In this document: one piece after another, positions 30,704-40,163 of the stretch
How the letters are laid out: each line of letters begins with the position of its first letter
Numbering within the stretch: position 1 is the stretch's first letter
DNA from: Marixanthomonas ophiurae
Lineage (GTDB): Bacteria; Bacteroidota; Bacteroidia; Flavobacteriales; Flavobacteriaceae
Direction: 5' to 3'
DNA length: 64,000 bases
Assembly (NCBI RefSeq): GCF_003413745.1
Contig: NZ_QVID01000002.1
Location: 1 to 64,000, forward strand
Notes under the pieces: generated by a model
The model's database searches: none
What the model was told of the DNA's origin: nothing
What the model saw: the letters and a program-made list of their open reading frames with translations, nothing else
Program-made: the position numbers and the translations under genes

Positions 30704-30883
30704 ATGATGAATAAGAATACCGTATTGGCGTGGGCCACTTTTATAATGATTGTAGTAGGCGTTGCTTTAATAGCAATGGGTGCTTTTAGATATGACGATG
30801 TAGCCGGATGGGGCTTTGCTTCTGTAGGGATTGGCTTTTTTGCGATTGCTTGGGTATTTAATGCCCTAAAAGGAAGGGTATAA
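30704..30883 (+). CDS. small membrane protein, CAL67264 family
   Basis: A 59-residue protein. It starts MMNKNTVLAWATF, has one hydrophobic helix (about 7-27), a polar turn with RYDDVAGWGF, and a second helix (about 38-52), ending LKGRV. This is the pattern of the short flavobacterial membrane proteins named after CAL67264. Two adjacent ATG codons are possible starts. It lies 15 nt ahead of the DinB gene. Function unknown. A longer reading frame on the other strand overlaps it but shows no protein-like composition. Confidence 0.78.
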   Translation: MMNKNTVLAWATFIMIVVGVALIAMGAFRYDDVAGWGFASVGIGFFAIAWVFNALKGRV

Positions 30884-30898
30884 CCACTCAATAAATAT

Positions 30899-31369
30899 AT
30901 GATTTCAGAAAATACCATTCGTACTGTACTGCAAAATCACCTTGCCGGTGGGAAGGCTTTTATGCCCTTAACGGATATGTTTTCAGAAATTCCTTTTGAA
31001 GAAGTAGGAGCGCGGCCCTATAATCTGCCGTATTCTTTTTATGAGCTGTTTTACCACATTACCTATGCACAGAAGGATATTTTAAATTTTTGTGTTTCTG
31101 AAGCATACACAACACCAAATTGGCCAGATGATTATTGGCCGAAACAACAAGCGCCAAAAAGTAAAACCGATTGGCAACAATTGCAAGAAGACTATCTACA
31201 GGATAGAAAAGAACTAGAACAGCTAGTAGAAAATAAATACCTTACGGAAATAGTTCCCACTGGGGAAAACCAAACCCTATTTCGGGAAATCCTTTTGGTC
31301 ATAGAGCATGCCGCTTACCATACAGGACAACTCGTGATAATATTACGATTATTAGGCCTACACAAATAG
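30899..31369 (+). CDS. DinB family protein
   Basis: A 156-residue four-helix-bundle protein of the DinB/YfiT superfamily. The three-histidine metal site is visible: YELFYHITYAQ near 50, and HAAYHTGQLVIILRLLG near the C-terminus, whose two histidines complete the site. Members are thiol-dependent transferases or stress proteins of unknown substrate. It is probably co-transcribed with the small membrane protein before it. Confidence 0.87.
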   Translation: MISENTIRTVLQNHLAGGKAFMPLTDMFSEIPFEEVGARPYNLPYSFYELFYHITYAQKDILNFCVSEAYTTPNWPDDYWPKQQAPKSKTDWQQLQEDYLQDRKELEQLVENKYLTEIVPTGENQTLFREILLVIEHAAYHTGQLVIILRLLGLHK

Positions 31370-31504
31370 TAGTGCCATTACATTAATAACAAACCAAAGG
31401 TGACTGAGTGTTTCGAGGAACAAGAAACGTATCGAAGCCTCCGACATCAAATAATAATAGAAACTAAGATTTTCGCCCTTGCGGAAATAAAAAATAAATT
31501 TTTT

Positions 31505-33196
31505 ATGTCTGACGATAAAAAAGTAATTTTCTCCATGTCTGGTGTAACCAAGACGTTTCCAAGCGCTCAAACACCGGTGCTTAAAAACATTTATTTAAGC
31601 TTTTTCTACGGCGCCAAGATTGGTATTTTGGGATTAAACGGAAGTGGTAAATCTACCTTATTAAAGATTATCGCTGGGAAAGACCAGAATTATCAAGGTG
31701 ATGTTGTTTTCGCTCCTAATTATAGTGTAGGGATGCTAGAACAAGAACCTGAACTGGACGAAGAGAAAACCGTGATGGAAGTAGTGAAAGAAGGTGTAAA
31801 GGAAGTGGTTGATGTCTTAGATGAGTATAACAAGATCAACGATATGTTCGGTTTACCGGAAGTCTATGAAGATGCAGATAAAATGCAGGAGCTAATGGAT
31901 AAACAAGCCAAGCTACAAGATAAAATTGATGCCACGAACGCTTGGGAGTTGGACACTAAATTAGAAATAGCGATGGATGCCTTGCGTACGCCTGAGAAAG
32001 ATAAAAAGATAAGTGTTCTTTCTGGTGGGGAGCGTCGTCGAGTTGCGTTATGCCGTCTGTTGTTACAACAGCCCGACGTTCTATTGCTCGATGAGCCTAC
32101 CAACCACTTAGATGCAGAAAGTGTACACTGGTTAGAACACCACTTAGCACAATATAAAGGGACGGTAATTGCCGTAACACACGATAGATATTTCTTGGAT
32201 AACGTAGCCGGTTGGATATTAGAATTAGACCGTGGTGAAGGTATTCCATGGAAAGGAAACTATTCGTCTTGGTTAGATCAGAAGTCCAAGCGGATGGCGC
32301 AAGAACAAAAACAAGCTAGCAAACGCCAAAAAACACTAGAACGCGAGCTAGAATGGGTAAAGATGGCTCCGAAAGGACGTCAGTCTAAACAAAAAGCCCG
32401 TTTGAACAACTATGATAAGTTGATGAGCCAAGATCAAAGTAAACTCGAAGATAAGTTAGAGATTTACATTCCTAACGGTCCTCGTTTAGGAACGAATGTG
32501 ATTGAAGCCAAAGGCGTTTCAAAAGCATTTGATGATAAATTATTATACGACAATCTTAACTTCAAATTACCACAAGCTGGTATTGTAGGGATTATCGGAC
32601 CTAACGGTGCTGGTAAAACGACCATCTTTAAAATGATTATGGACGAAATAGAGCCCGATAAAGGTTCTTTTGAAGTAGGGGAGACAGCAAAAATCGCTTA
32701 TGTAGACCAGTCGCATTCCAATATTAATCCTGAGAAGAGCATCTGGCAAAACTTTAGTGATGGACAAGAATTGGTGATGATGGGTGGAAAGCAAGTGAAT
32801 AGCCGTGCGTACTTAAGTCGTTTTAACTTTAGCGGTAGCGAACAGAACAAAACTGTTTCCAAACTATCCGGTGGGGAGCGTAACCGTTTGCATTTAGCCA
32901 TGACCCTAAAAGAAGAAGGGAACGTACTCTTGCTCGATGAGCCAACAAACGACTTAGATGTAAATACCTTACGAGCTTTAGAAGAAGGTTTGGAAAATTT
33001 TGCCGGCTGTGCGGTAGTAATCTCTCACGACCGTTGGTTCTTAGATCGTGTTTGTACGCATATCTTGGCGTTTGAAGGGAACAGTGAAGTGTACTTCTTT
33101 GAAGGTGGCTTTAGTGATTATGAAGAAAACAAAAAGAAACGTTTGGGTGGCGATGTAATGCCAAAACGAATCAAATACAAGAAGTTAATTCGATAA
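31505..33196 (+). CDS. ettA: energy-dependent translational throttle protein EttA
   Basis: A 563-residue soluble ABC-F ATPase that binds the ribosomal E site and couples translation to the ATP/ADP ratio. Two ABC domains are complete: Walker A GLNGSGKST and GPNGAGKTT, signatures LSGGERRRVALC and LSGGERNRLHLA, Walker B LLLDEPTNHLD and LLLDEPTNDLD. The linker between them contains the basic KGRQSKQKARLNNY segment of EttA. Start ATG at 31505 (MSDDKKVIFSMSGVTKTF) is preferred because the 35-residue upstream extension does not resemble the family. It is followed by a strong terminator. Confidence 0.95.
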   Translation: MSDDKKVIFSMSGVTKTFPSAQTPVLKNIYLSFFYGAKIGILGLNGSGKSTLLKIIAGKDQNYQGDVVFAPNYSVGMLEQEPELDEEKTVMEVVKEGVKEVVDVLDEYNKINDMFGLPEVYEDADKMQELMDKQAKLQDKIDATNAWELDTKLEIAMDALRTPEKDKKISVLSGGERRRVALCRLLLQQPDVLLLDEPTNHLDAESVHWLEHHLAQYKGTVIAVTHDRYFLDNVAGWILELDRGEGIPWKGNYSSWLDQKSKRMAQEQKQASKRQKTLERELEWVKMAPKGRQSKQKARLNNYDKLMSQDQSKLEDKLEIYIPNGPRLGTNVIEAKGVSKAFDDKLLYDNLNFKLPQAGIVGIIGPNGAGKTTIFKMIMDEIEPDKGSFEVGETAKIAYVDQSHSNINPEKSIWQNFSDGQELVMMGGKQVNSRAYLSRFNFSGSEQNKTVSKLSGGERNRLHLAMTLKEEGNVLLLDEPTNDLDVNTLRALEEGLENFAGCAVVISHDRWFLDRVCTHILAFEGNSEVYFFEGGFSDYEENKKKRLGGDVMPKRIKYKKLIR

Positions 33197-33218
33197 TCTG
33201 GATAGTTTTTCTGTATAC

Positions 33219-33270
33219 AAAAGGGTTCAAACAAATTATTTTTATAGTTTGTTTGAACCCTTCTTTTTTC
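33219..33270. terminator. terminator between ettA and the BNR-repeat gene
   Basis: A perfect 15-bp stem (AAGGGTTCAAACAAA at 33221 and its complement ending at 33262) with a 12-nt loop, followed by TTCTTTTTT on the plus strand and preceded by A-rich sequence. It serves ettA and may also serve the opposite gene. Confidence 0.85.
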
Positions 33271-33415
33271 TGCTAAATGTTACCAATAGGCAAGTAGCTA
33301 TGTAAGATGAACTATAGTCAAGAACTCCATATTGATTTTTTAATAGGTTTCGACTGCTAGCCCGAAAGTGTTTTCCATTCTGGTGGGCGTTCAACCAGAC
33401 ATCTGTAACTTTGTT

Positions 33416-35959
33416 TTACTTCACCACAAATTGTTTTGAAATAGTATTTCCTTTTGAAACAATTCGAATAAAATAAATTCCAGAAGGTAAATCAGCAATT
33501 GAAAAGGATTGTTGGCTTGATGCTTCTAAAGAACCTGAAAACAGATTTTTCACGCTTCGACCTGTGTTATCATACACCGTTATAGTTCCCTCGCTGGTTA
33601 ACGAATGACGTATATTCAGTTCTGTAGTAGCAGGAACAGGGTAGAGTGTTACTTCTTCTTCCGTAGTAGTGAAATTTTCAGTTCCTAATACAATGGTGCT
33701 AATATCATAACTGTGAATAGACCGCCCATACGTTCCTGCGTATAAAGTTTGGGTGGGTTCGTGCATTTTTAAGTCACGGGTAAGTGTCATAGGCAATTCG
33801 TTTCCTAATACCGTCCAATTAGCGCCATTGTTTTCAGAATACCAAACATTGACGTCGGTCGCTACAAACAAGAGGCTTTCATCTGCTGTTATTATAAGAT
33901 CATTAACAGGTATTTCGGGTAAATTTCCTGAAATATCAACCCAATTTTGTCCGCCGTCTTCCGTTTTAAATACGTGTGGTGTATAATCCAAACGATTATA
34001 ACCTGAAAAGGTTACATACGCTACCATATCATCACTAGGCGAAATAGCTACTGAAGTCACATACCGGTCTGGAAGGCTAGCACTTATATTTTCCCACGTG
34101 TCGCCCCCATCAAACGTTACGTTCACGTTTCCATCATCGCTACCTGTATAAATTGTTTCTAGATTTAAATATGAAGGAGCAATTGCAGTCAGGGTTCCGT
34201 AGGTAAGCGAACCACTCGGGTGCTGTCCATTAGTAAGGTCTGGACTTATTGGTGACCAAAATTCTGCGTGTGTTGATGAATATAAACGTTGGGTTCCGTA
34301 GTACACCATTTCCGTATTAAAAGGCGAAATTACTACTGGCGTGTTCCAATTGTTTCGGTCGCTGCCACTAATACCACTAGTTGCCCCTGAAAAGGTGGCG
34401 CCACCATTAGTAGAACGTCCTAAATTTCCGTATTGCGATTCTACATAAATATAATTATTGTCTACAGGGTCAATCCCTACGTGAAAACCATCACCTCCCC
34501 AAACTGCTTCCCAGTCATCAGTGCTCGCAGTTGTGGTTCTAATAGTATTGTTATCTTGAGTACCACCATATAGATTTTGTGGTGCTAAATTATCTACTTC
34601 GATATTGTAAAACTGCGTAATGGGTAGGTTTTCAAATTTCGTCCAATTATTTCCACCATTCTGTGAAATATAAGCCCCACCATCGTTTCCTGCTAAGAGA
34701 AAATCATTGTTATTGGTAGAATATTCTAAGGCGTGGTGATCTACGTGCATCCCACTTATGTTACTCCAACTATCACCGCTGTTATTACTTCTGGCTAACT
34801 GAAAACCGATCACCCAAACTGTTTCGGGATCGGTAGGGTCTATACGAACGTTTCCAAAGTACCATCCAAAACTGGAATCAATACCTGTTAAAGCACCTAA
34901 AGTAACTAGGTTCCACGTATCTCCATTGTCGGTAGATTTATACAAACCATTAAACTCGTTGGTTATTTCATCGGTAGTAAAACGAGCATATAAGGTTGAT
35001 GGGTCTGAAGCCGATACAGCCAAGCCAATACGCCCAGTTTGTGTAGAGGCAGCAGGTAAACCATTGCTAGCTCCCAGTTCTTCCCAAGTATCACCTCCAT
35101 CCATAGAACGGTGGATAACTGAGGTAACTCCTGCATAATCCCGTTGCCACGGTTGGCGAGTACGTTCCCACATAGCGGCATACAGTATATCGGTATTTTG
35201 GGGGTTCATCGCTACATCAATAGCAGCAGTAGAATCCGTTACGTGTAATACTTGCTCCCAATCTGTCCCGCCATTGGTAGTACGGTAGACACCGCGTTCT
35301 GGATTATGACCGTATAATGTTCCGGTAGCAGCTACAAAAAGACGATCAGGATTGGTAGGGTCCACAGCGATACGTCCAATATGCTGACTCTCCGCAAGAC
35401 CAATGTTACTCCAAGTGGCACCCGCATCATTAGAGCGATAGATACCGTCTCCAAAAAACGCACCTGAGTTGGAGCTTCCGTTTGCTTCTCCGGTTCCTAC
35501 ATATATAATATCAGCATTAGAAGGGGCGATGGCAAGATCACCAATGGACATAGGGCCTACTTCATCAAAAATAGGTGTCCAATTAGCACCTTGATCAGTT
35601 GTTTTAAAAATGCCTCCAGTGGCTGCGGCAACATAAAGTACATCGTCACTATCTGGTGAAATAGCTACATCGGTTATTCTACCGCCAGTATTTAAAGGGC
35701 CTGCCAATGTCCAATCACTTCCGTTTTGATTTCTATTATTTACAATAGACTTTACACGTGTTTTAGCTTTTTGTAAGGCCGAAACATCTATATAATTATC
35801 AGGATAGGCACGTTGGTAATACATCCAGTCGCTGGGGTATTCTTCAAAATAAGCTTCCGTTTCGTTTACACGGGCTTCTGGTTCTGTTTCTGAAAAGACC
35901 AAAATATAAGTAAGTATAGAGCTAATAGCAACTAGTAATAGGAAGTAAAAAGTTTTCAT
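33416..35959 (-). CDS. T9SS-secreted BNR/sortilin-like repeat protein
   Basis: An 847-residue secreted protein. After an N-terminal hydrophobic helix (1-20) and a short linker, it has many BNR or Asp-box repeats of the type STDNGDTW or TTDQGANWTPI, each typical of a blade of the beta-propellers in sialidases and VPS10/sortilin proteins. The C-terminal 80 residues (VTLYPVPATTELNIRHS onward, ending KQFVVK) are a type IX sorting domain. Such proteins are often annotated as glycosyl hydrolases from the propeller alone; no catalytic acids can be assigned, so binding or unknown hydrolase activity is all that can be said. Confidence 0.9.
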   Translation of the reverse strand: MKTFYFLLLVAISSILTYILVFSETEPEARVNETEAYFEEYPSDWMYYQRAYPDNYIDVSALQKAKTRVKSIVNNRNQNGSDWTLAGPLNTGGRITDVAISPDSDDVLYVAAATGGIFKTTDQGANWTPIFDEVGPMSIGDLAIAPSNADIIYVGTGEANGSSNSGAFFGDGIYRSNDAGATWSNIGLAESQHIGRIAVDPTNPDRLFVAATGTLYGHNPERGVYRTTNGGTDWEQVLHVTDSTAAIDVAMNPQNTDILYAAMWERTRQPWQRDYAGVTSVIHRSMDGGDTWEELGASNGLPAASTQTGRIGLAVSASDPSTLYARFTTDEITNEFNGLYKSTDNGDTWNLVTLGALTGIDSSFGWYFGNVRIDPTDPETVWVIGFQLARSNNSGDSWSNISGMHVDHHALEYSTNNNDFLLAGNDGGAYISQNGGNNWTKFENLPITQFYNIEVDNLAPQNLYGGTQDNNTIRTTTASTDDWEAVWGGDGFHVGIDPVDNNYIYVESQYGNLGRSTNGGATFSGATSGISGSDRNNWNTPVVISPFNTEMVYYGTQRLYSSTHAEFWSPISPDLTNGQHPSGSLTYGTLTAIAPSYLNLETIYTGSDDGNVNVTFDGGDTWENISASLPDRYVTSVAISPSDDMVAYVTFSGYNRLDYTPHVFKTEDGGQNWVDISGNLPEIPVNDLIITADESLLFVATDVNVWYSENNGANWTVLGNELPMTLTRDLKMHEPTQTLYAGTYGRSIHSYDISTIVLGTENFTTTEEEVTLYPVPATTELNIRHSLTSEGTITVYDNTGRSVKNLFSGSLEASSQQSFSIADLPSGIYFIRIVSKGNTISKQFVVK

Positions 35960-36083
35960 AAGTAGTAGGTAAAATTCTAAATTCTTTTAAAAATACTATA
36001 AATTAGCCTATTATATTGTTAAACCCGATATGTGACTTTTAGTTTAATATGTAAAATGAAGTATCTATCAACAAACCGACCTT

Positions 36084-36509
36084 ATGTTTAAAAAGTATTT
36101 GCTAGTAATAATCGTACTATCCCTTTTTACAGCTTGTGGCAGTAAAAAACAAATTGCTGAGGTGACCCTAGGTACCGAGCAGACTGTTGCCTATAAAAGT
36201 TTAGGAAATGGCGTAGCAGCTATTTCGTTGCTATTTTTTAAAAATAATACCTTCCAGCTGAATTTTAAAAGTATCCCTCAACCGGAAACTGATGACAAAC
36301 CAGTAGTACGTTCCGAGAAAGGAACCTACACTGCGGAGGGAAATTGGAAAACATTACAGTTTTTAAGCAATGGTTTTGATGCCACCGCTCTATTTGACGC
36401 CCAATACAACAACCCTAATGAGGTGGAAGTACTTAGTGAGAATACCGTGAAAGTAAATACTGATGAGCAGGCGATTACTATTTGGGGTATTTTATGTGAG
36501 CGGGAGTAG
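36084..36509 (+). CDS. lipoprotein of unknown function
   Basis: A 141-residue lipoprotein with lipobox FTAC (Cys18). The mature part is mostly beta strands and includes VRSEKGTYTAEGNWKTLQFL, a pattern seen in small lipocalin-like or NlpE-like domains in which a calculated threshold strand follows a charged turn. I do not recognise the family with confidence. It is a single gene between the BNR-repeat gene and the oxidoreductase. Confidence 0.75.
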   Translation: MFKKYLLVIIVLSLFTACGSKKQIAEVTLGTEQTVAYKSLGNGVAAISLLFFKNNTFQLNFKSIPQPETDDKPVVRSEKGTYTAEGNWKTLQFLSNGFDATALFDAQYNNPNEVEVLSENTVKVNTDEQAITIWGILCERE

Positions 36510-36772
36510 AAGAGAAGTCTTTTCTCATATCTTTTCTTCTTAATCCATTTATTATGCATCTCGATGCTAAGTTTAATATGTTTTCTTTTCTAGGAATCAG
36601 TACATCTAATAACTAGAAATTAGGCTATAGCAGATTTTGTTGTAGCTGCTTATTGCGCATAGTCTATTCTAAGAGGTGATTGAATAAATAAACACCGAAA
36701 AACGGAAATGGATACTCTTTTTTTAATTGAAGCACCTATTTAAATAAATCTCTTGAATTTCAGGTTTTAAAG

Positions 36773-36780
36773 TATCTTTG
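36773..36780 (+). promoter_or_regulatory. promoter -7 element of the FAD oxidoreductase
   Basis: Reads TATCTTTG, a perfect TAnnTTTG, with a TTG 17 nt upstream (a little close). It ends 7 nt before the ATG, so the transcript would be leaderless or nearly so. Confidence 0.5.
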
Positions 36781-36787
36781 ACAGCAC

Positions 36788-38347
36788 ATGAGCATATTGG
36801 TACAAATAAGAGTTTTGCCGCGGCAACAAGAAGATGAAGCTTACCTGCTAGAGTTAGCGTTGGAAAAAGCAAAGCTTCGGAAAAATGAAATTAAAGATTG
36901 GCGCATACGAAAACGTTCAATAGATGCCAGAAATAAAACGGTAAAGCTTAATCTGCAAATTGAATTATGGCAACATTCAGATACGCGCGAAATAATCCCT
37001 GCTTTTATACCCCAAGAAATTTCCAAAAAAAGAGAAATTGCTATTATTGGTGCAGGTCCAGCAGGTCTGTATGCTGCTTTGCGAGCTCTTGAAGCCGGAA
37101 TAAAACCTATTGTTTTTGAACGTGGAAAAGATGTGCGTTCCAGACGTCGCGATTTGGCAAAAATAAATAAGGAACAAACGGTAAATCCAGAGTCTAATTA
37201 TTGCTTTGGCGAAGGAGGAGCCGGTACGTACTCTGATGGGAAATTATATACGCGCTCTAAAAAAAAGGGTAATGTTTTAAAAGCGATGGAATGGTTTGTT
37301 CATTTTGGAGCAGATCCTGATATTCTGGTAGATGCGCATCCGCATATTGGTACTAATAAATTACCTCAAATTATAACCTCCATGCGAGAAGCTATTCTGG
37401 AATATGGAGGAGAGGTTCATTTTAACTCCAAGCTAACCGATTTAAAACTAAAAGAAAATCGAATAACCGGACTTCAAATTAATGAAACAAATTGGCATTC
37501 TTTTAATGATGTTGTGCTTTCTACAGGGCATTCTGCTCGAGATATTTTTCATCTTTTGCATAACAAACAGATTAAAATTGAAGCCAAGCCTTTTGCTTTG
37601 GGCGTTCGTGTAGAGCATCCGCAAGAGTTAATAGATCACATTCAATATCATGGAGATAACGATAATCCGTATTTACCACCGGCTTCCTACGCGCTTGTAG
37701 AGCAGGTAGATGGTTTAGGGGTGTATTCGTTTTGTATGTGTCCGGGCGGGATTATTGCCCCTTGTGCAACCCAGCAGGATGAGGTGGTTACAAACGGTTG
37801 GAGCCCCAGTAAACGCAATAATCCGTATGCCAATTCAGGTATTGTGGTTAGCATAGCGCCTCAAGATCTCCCAAATTATACTCCAGATGATCCTTTTGTT
37901 TGTTTGAACTTTCAAAAATCTGTTGAAAAATCTTGTTGGGAAGCTGCTGGAAAAACGCAGCAAGTTCCCGCGCAACGTATGATTGATTTTGTGGAAGGAC
38001 GATTGTCTACCGATTTTCCGAAGACATCTTACTTACCCGGAATTGTAGGAGCAGACCTCAATCTTGTTTTACCACCTTTAATTTCTAAAAGATTACGAAA
38101 AGCCTTTGTGTCTTTTGGTAGAAAAATGAAAGGGTATTATACCAATGAAGCTGTGTTACATGCTCCAGAAAGCCGAACGTCTTCTCCCGTTTCTATTCCG
38201 CGCAACCCAGAGACGTTAGAACATGTTGAAATAAAAGGGCTTTATCCTTGTGGGGAAGGAGCCGGTTATGCAGGTGGCATTATCTCGGCCGCTATCGATG
38301 GGATTAATTGTGTGGATGCGATTGCTAAGAAATATGCTGAGAAATAA
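36788..38347 (+). CDS. NAD(P)/FAD-dependent oxidoreductase
   Basis: A 519-residue flavoprotein. An N-terminal basic alpha/beta region (about 1-80) precedes the FAD-binding Rossmann motif IAIIGAGPAGLYAALRA (about 82-98). Further marks are GEGGAGTYSDGKLYTR near 144, VLSTGHSARDIF, and the C-terminal GLYPCGEGAGYAGGIISAAIDG flavin-contact motif. It belongs to the uncharacterised FAD-dependent dehydrogenase family (COG2509-like). Substrate unknown. Context gives no further clue. Confidence 0.9.
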   Translation: MSILVQIRVLPRQQEDEAYLLELALEKAKLRKNEIKDWRIRKRSIDARNKTVKLNLQIELWQHSDTREIIPAFIPQEISKKREIAIIGAGPAGLYAALRALEAGIKPIVFERGKDVRSRRRDLAKINKEQTVNPESNYCFGEGGAGTYSDGKLYTRSKKKGNVLKAMEWFVHFGADPDILVDAHPHIGTNKLPQIITSMREAILEYGGEVHFNSKLTDLKLKENRITGLQINETNWHSFNDVVLSTGHSARDIFHLLHNKQIKIEAKPFALGVRVEHPQELIDHIQYHGDNDNPYLPPASYALVEQVDGLGVYSFCMCPGGIIAPCATQQDEVVTNGWSPSKRNNPYANSGIVVSIAPQDLPNYTPDDPFVCLNFQKSVEKSCWEAAGKTQQVPAQRMIDFVEGRLSTDFPKTSYLPGIVGADLNLVLPPLISKRLRKAFVSFGRKMKGYYTNEAVLHAPESRTSSPVSIPRNPETLEHVEIKGLYPCGEGAGYAGGIISAAIDGINCVDAIAKKYAEK

Positions 38348-38353
38348 GCTTTG

Positions 38354-38719
38354 TTATCCTTCTCGCAAAATCTTGTCCATCTTTTTACCTTTTGCTAATT
38401 CGTCAACCAATTTGTCTAGGTACCGCACCTGTTTGGTGAGTGGGTTTTCAATTTCTTCTATTCTATAGCCGCAAATAACACCGGTTATTTTAGGAGCATT
38501 TGGGTTTAGAGTTGCTTTTTCAAAGAAGGTTTTAAAGCTCACTTTTTCATCAATCAATTTTTGCAGATCCTGTTCGTTAAAACCCGTCAACCACGCTATT
38601 ACTTGGTGTAGCTCTTTTTTTGTTCTGCCTTTACGTTCCACTTTGGTGATGTAGTGTGGATAAACCGAGGCAAAAGTCATAGTTGCTATTCGTTCGTTGT
38701 GTTTGGGTGTTGTTTTCAT
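38354..38719 (-). CDS. DUF2200 domain protein
   Basis: A 121-residue basic protein. The conserved parts are the N-terminal NERIATMTFASVYPHYITKVERKGRTK, the central VIAWLTGFNEQDLQKLI, and the TGVICGYRIEEIENPL region, all marks of DUF2200. Proteins of this family are frequent among mobile gene cassettes, but the function is unknown. It starts 1 nt after the stop of the DUF1801 gene, so the two are one transcript. Confidence 0.92.
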   Translation of the reverse strand: MKTTPKHNERIATMTFASVYPHYITKVERKGRTKKELHQVIAWLTGFNEQDLQKLIDEKVSFKTFFEKATLNPNAPKITGVICGYRIEEIENPLTKQVRYLDKLVDELAKGKKMDKILREG

Positions 38720-38720
38720 G

Positions 38721-39113
38721 TTATTTCAATCGTATTAATTCGCCTTTTCTTTTTACAACGTTTTTATAGTCCCATTGTATCGCTCTAGACTTTTTTAACC
38801 ATCTTTTTATATCGGTCAGCTTTATCTGATCTATTGCCGTGTATCGAATAGAGGCATCTTTAAATTTACCCGTACCGGTTTTAAGCTTTTCTTCTTCAAA
38901 ACCTGCCCCGCTCCAAAACATCAATCGAACACAGTCCTTTAATTTGCTATATCCCACAATAGGGTTGTCATTTAAAAACCAAACCGGGTGGGCGTGCCAT
39001 ATTTTGCTTTCAGCTTCAGCTAATTTACTATTAATGGTTGTAGCGAGTAGGTCACAAATCTCTTTGTCAGTTGGTGTTTGCTGGTTGTTATAAGATTGAA
39101 TGTCTGGCTTCAT
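38721..39113 (-). CDS. DUF1801 domain protein
   Basis: A 130-residue protein of the DUF1801 (YdhG-like) fold. It has the IWHAHPVWFLNDNPIVGYSKLKD segment around 38-60, followed by the FWSGAGFEE segment and a C-terminal basic helix. The family is small and uncharacterised, and often occurs on accessory DNA. It is directly upstream of DUF2200 on the same strand. Confidence 0.88.
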   Translation of the reverse strand: MKPDIQSYNNQQTPTDKEICDLLATTINSKLAEAESKIWHAHPVWFLNDNPIVGYSKLKDCVRLMFWSGAGFEEEKLKTGTGKFKDASIRYTAIDQIKLTDIKRWLKKSRAIQWDYKNVVKRKGELIRLK

Positions 39114-39149
39114 AGGTAGCTTGTTTTCTCCATATTGTCGGTAATTATT

Positions 39150-39740
39150 CTATTTTTCTAAAATCCCTTTGTCAACACTGTCCTCTATAAGGTCTTTAGC
39201 ATAACCCCATAGTGTTGTTGAACCTTTTTTAATTGTCTTTTGTTTCCCGTAAACGGTCTCATACTTCACTCCAAACTCTTTCCATGTTCCGCCGTTGTTG
39301 GAAGCGTTTTGCAACAAAGGTTCCAATCTATCCATTGATTTTGCAAACTTAGCTTCATTAGAAATACCGTCTTCAAATTCCATCCAAATTTGTAGATATT
39401 CCTCCGCTTGTTTTTCGGGTAGCATTCCAAAAATACGTTCCGCACATTTTTTTTCTTCTGTGGTGTTCTCGTGATTTTTAGTTTGGTCATATATAAAAGT
39501 GTCGCCAGCATCAATCTCAACAATATCGTGGATTAAAACCATTTTAATAACCTTTAACAAGTCAATATCATCATTGGAATGTTCACTTAAAACAATCGCT
39601 ATCATTGCCAAATGCCAACTGTGTTCCGCATCGTTTTCACGTCTGTCGCTATTAAACAGTTTTGTGCGTCTTTGAATGTATTTTATCTTATCTATTTCCT
39701 TAATGAAGGTTATTTGTTTTACTAAGTTTTCTGAGATCAT
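39150..39740 (-). CDS. HD domain phosphohydrolase (YfbR/HDDC2-like)
   Basis: A 196-residue metal-dependent phosphohydrolase. The HD motifs are visible: NDAEHSWHLAMIA near 36 (first metal histidine), LIHDIVEIDAGD near 68 (His-Asp pair and following acidic residues), and a later helix with ASNNGG. Relatives hydrolyse 5'-deoxynucleoside monophosphates; that activity is likely but not certain. It is in the minus-strand accessory tract, with 36 nt to the next gene. Confidence 0.88.
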   Translation of the reverse strand: MISENLVKQITFIKEIDKIKYIQRRTKLFNSDRRENDAEHSWHLAMIAIVLSEHSNDDIDLLKVIKMVLIHDIVEIDAGDTFIYDQTKNHENTTEEKKCAERIFGMLPEKQAEEYLQIWMEFEDGISNEAKFAKSMDRLEPLLQNASNNGGTWKEFGVKYETVYGKQKTIKKGSTTLWGYAKDLIEDSVDKGILEK

Positions 39741-39781
39741 TTTCAGATTTTTTTAATTATTGCCAGCGGTTTTTTGGTTTT

Positions 39782-40000
39782 TTAAAAAGTCAACACATGG
39801 GTCCATTTTAAAAGGTATAGTATAAAAAATGTGCCTCCTACACCCACGAATATAGCACCTTGCCAATAAAAGGTTCTCGTTCCCCATTGGTTCCACGTTT
39901 TATTACCCGATTCTTTTCTGAAATGAGCCCTTGTCGTCCTCCAAAAAAGAAAAGTGATTCCTAAAAAAAGCGCTATTGCTAGTATCCAAATATTTTCCAT
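39782..40000 (-). CDS. small membrane protein of unknown function
   Basis: A 72-residue protein with an N-terminal hydrophobic helix (about 3-20), a basic and polar middle (RTTRAHFRKESGNKTWNQWG), and a second hydrophobic helix (about 44-65). No family recognised. It lies between the HD gene and the S41 protease on the same strand, downstream of a perfect 14-bp palindrome (GCTATACGTATAGC, 40037-40050). Confidence 0.55.
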   Translation of the reverse strand: MENIWILAIALFLGITFLFWRTTRAHFRKESGNKTWNQWGTRTFYWQGAIFVGVGGTFFILYLLKWTHVLTF

Positions 40001-40064
40001 GCGTTCGGGTTTTTAGTGTATCTATTTTTAAGTGTTGCTATACGTATAGCATTAGTTATGGGTT

Positions 40065-40121
40065 AAATATAAACAAACCTTCTCGCTTCAATGGAGAAAT
40101 ATAAAGTCTGTGTGAGTTTCA
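40065..40121. repeat. direct repeat copy A (57 nt) downstream of the S41 protease
   Basis: About 49 of 57 positions agree with copy B at 41713-41769; the core from 40091 is identical over 28 of 29 bases. The two copies lie on either side of the S41 protease gene in the same orientation. Confidence 0.75.
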
Positions 40122-40163
40122 ATAATGAATACAGCAGTTATTTTAGTGAGTTATGTGTAATTT

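Noticed and set aside
30616-30918. Minus-strand ORF of 100 codons
   Set aside because: It lies opposite the CAL67264-type gene and its translation is Ala/Ile/Lys-rich without known motifs; the plus-strand frame explains the sequence better.
33416-35959. Sialidase
   Set aside because: Asp-box repeats are present, but the arginine triad and catalytic acids of sialidases cannot be assigned.
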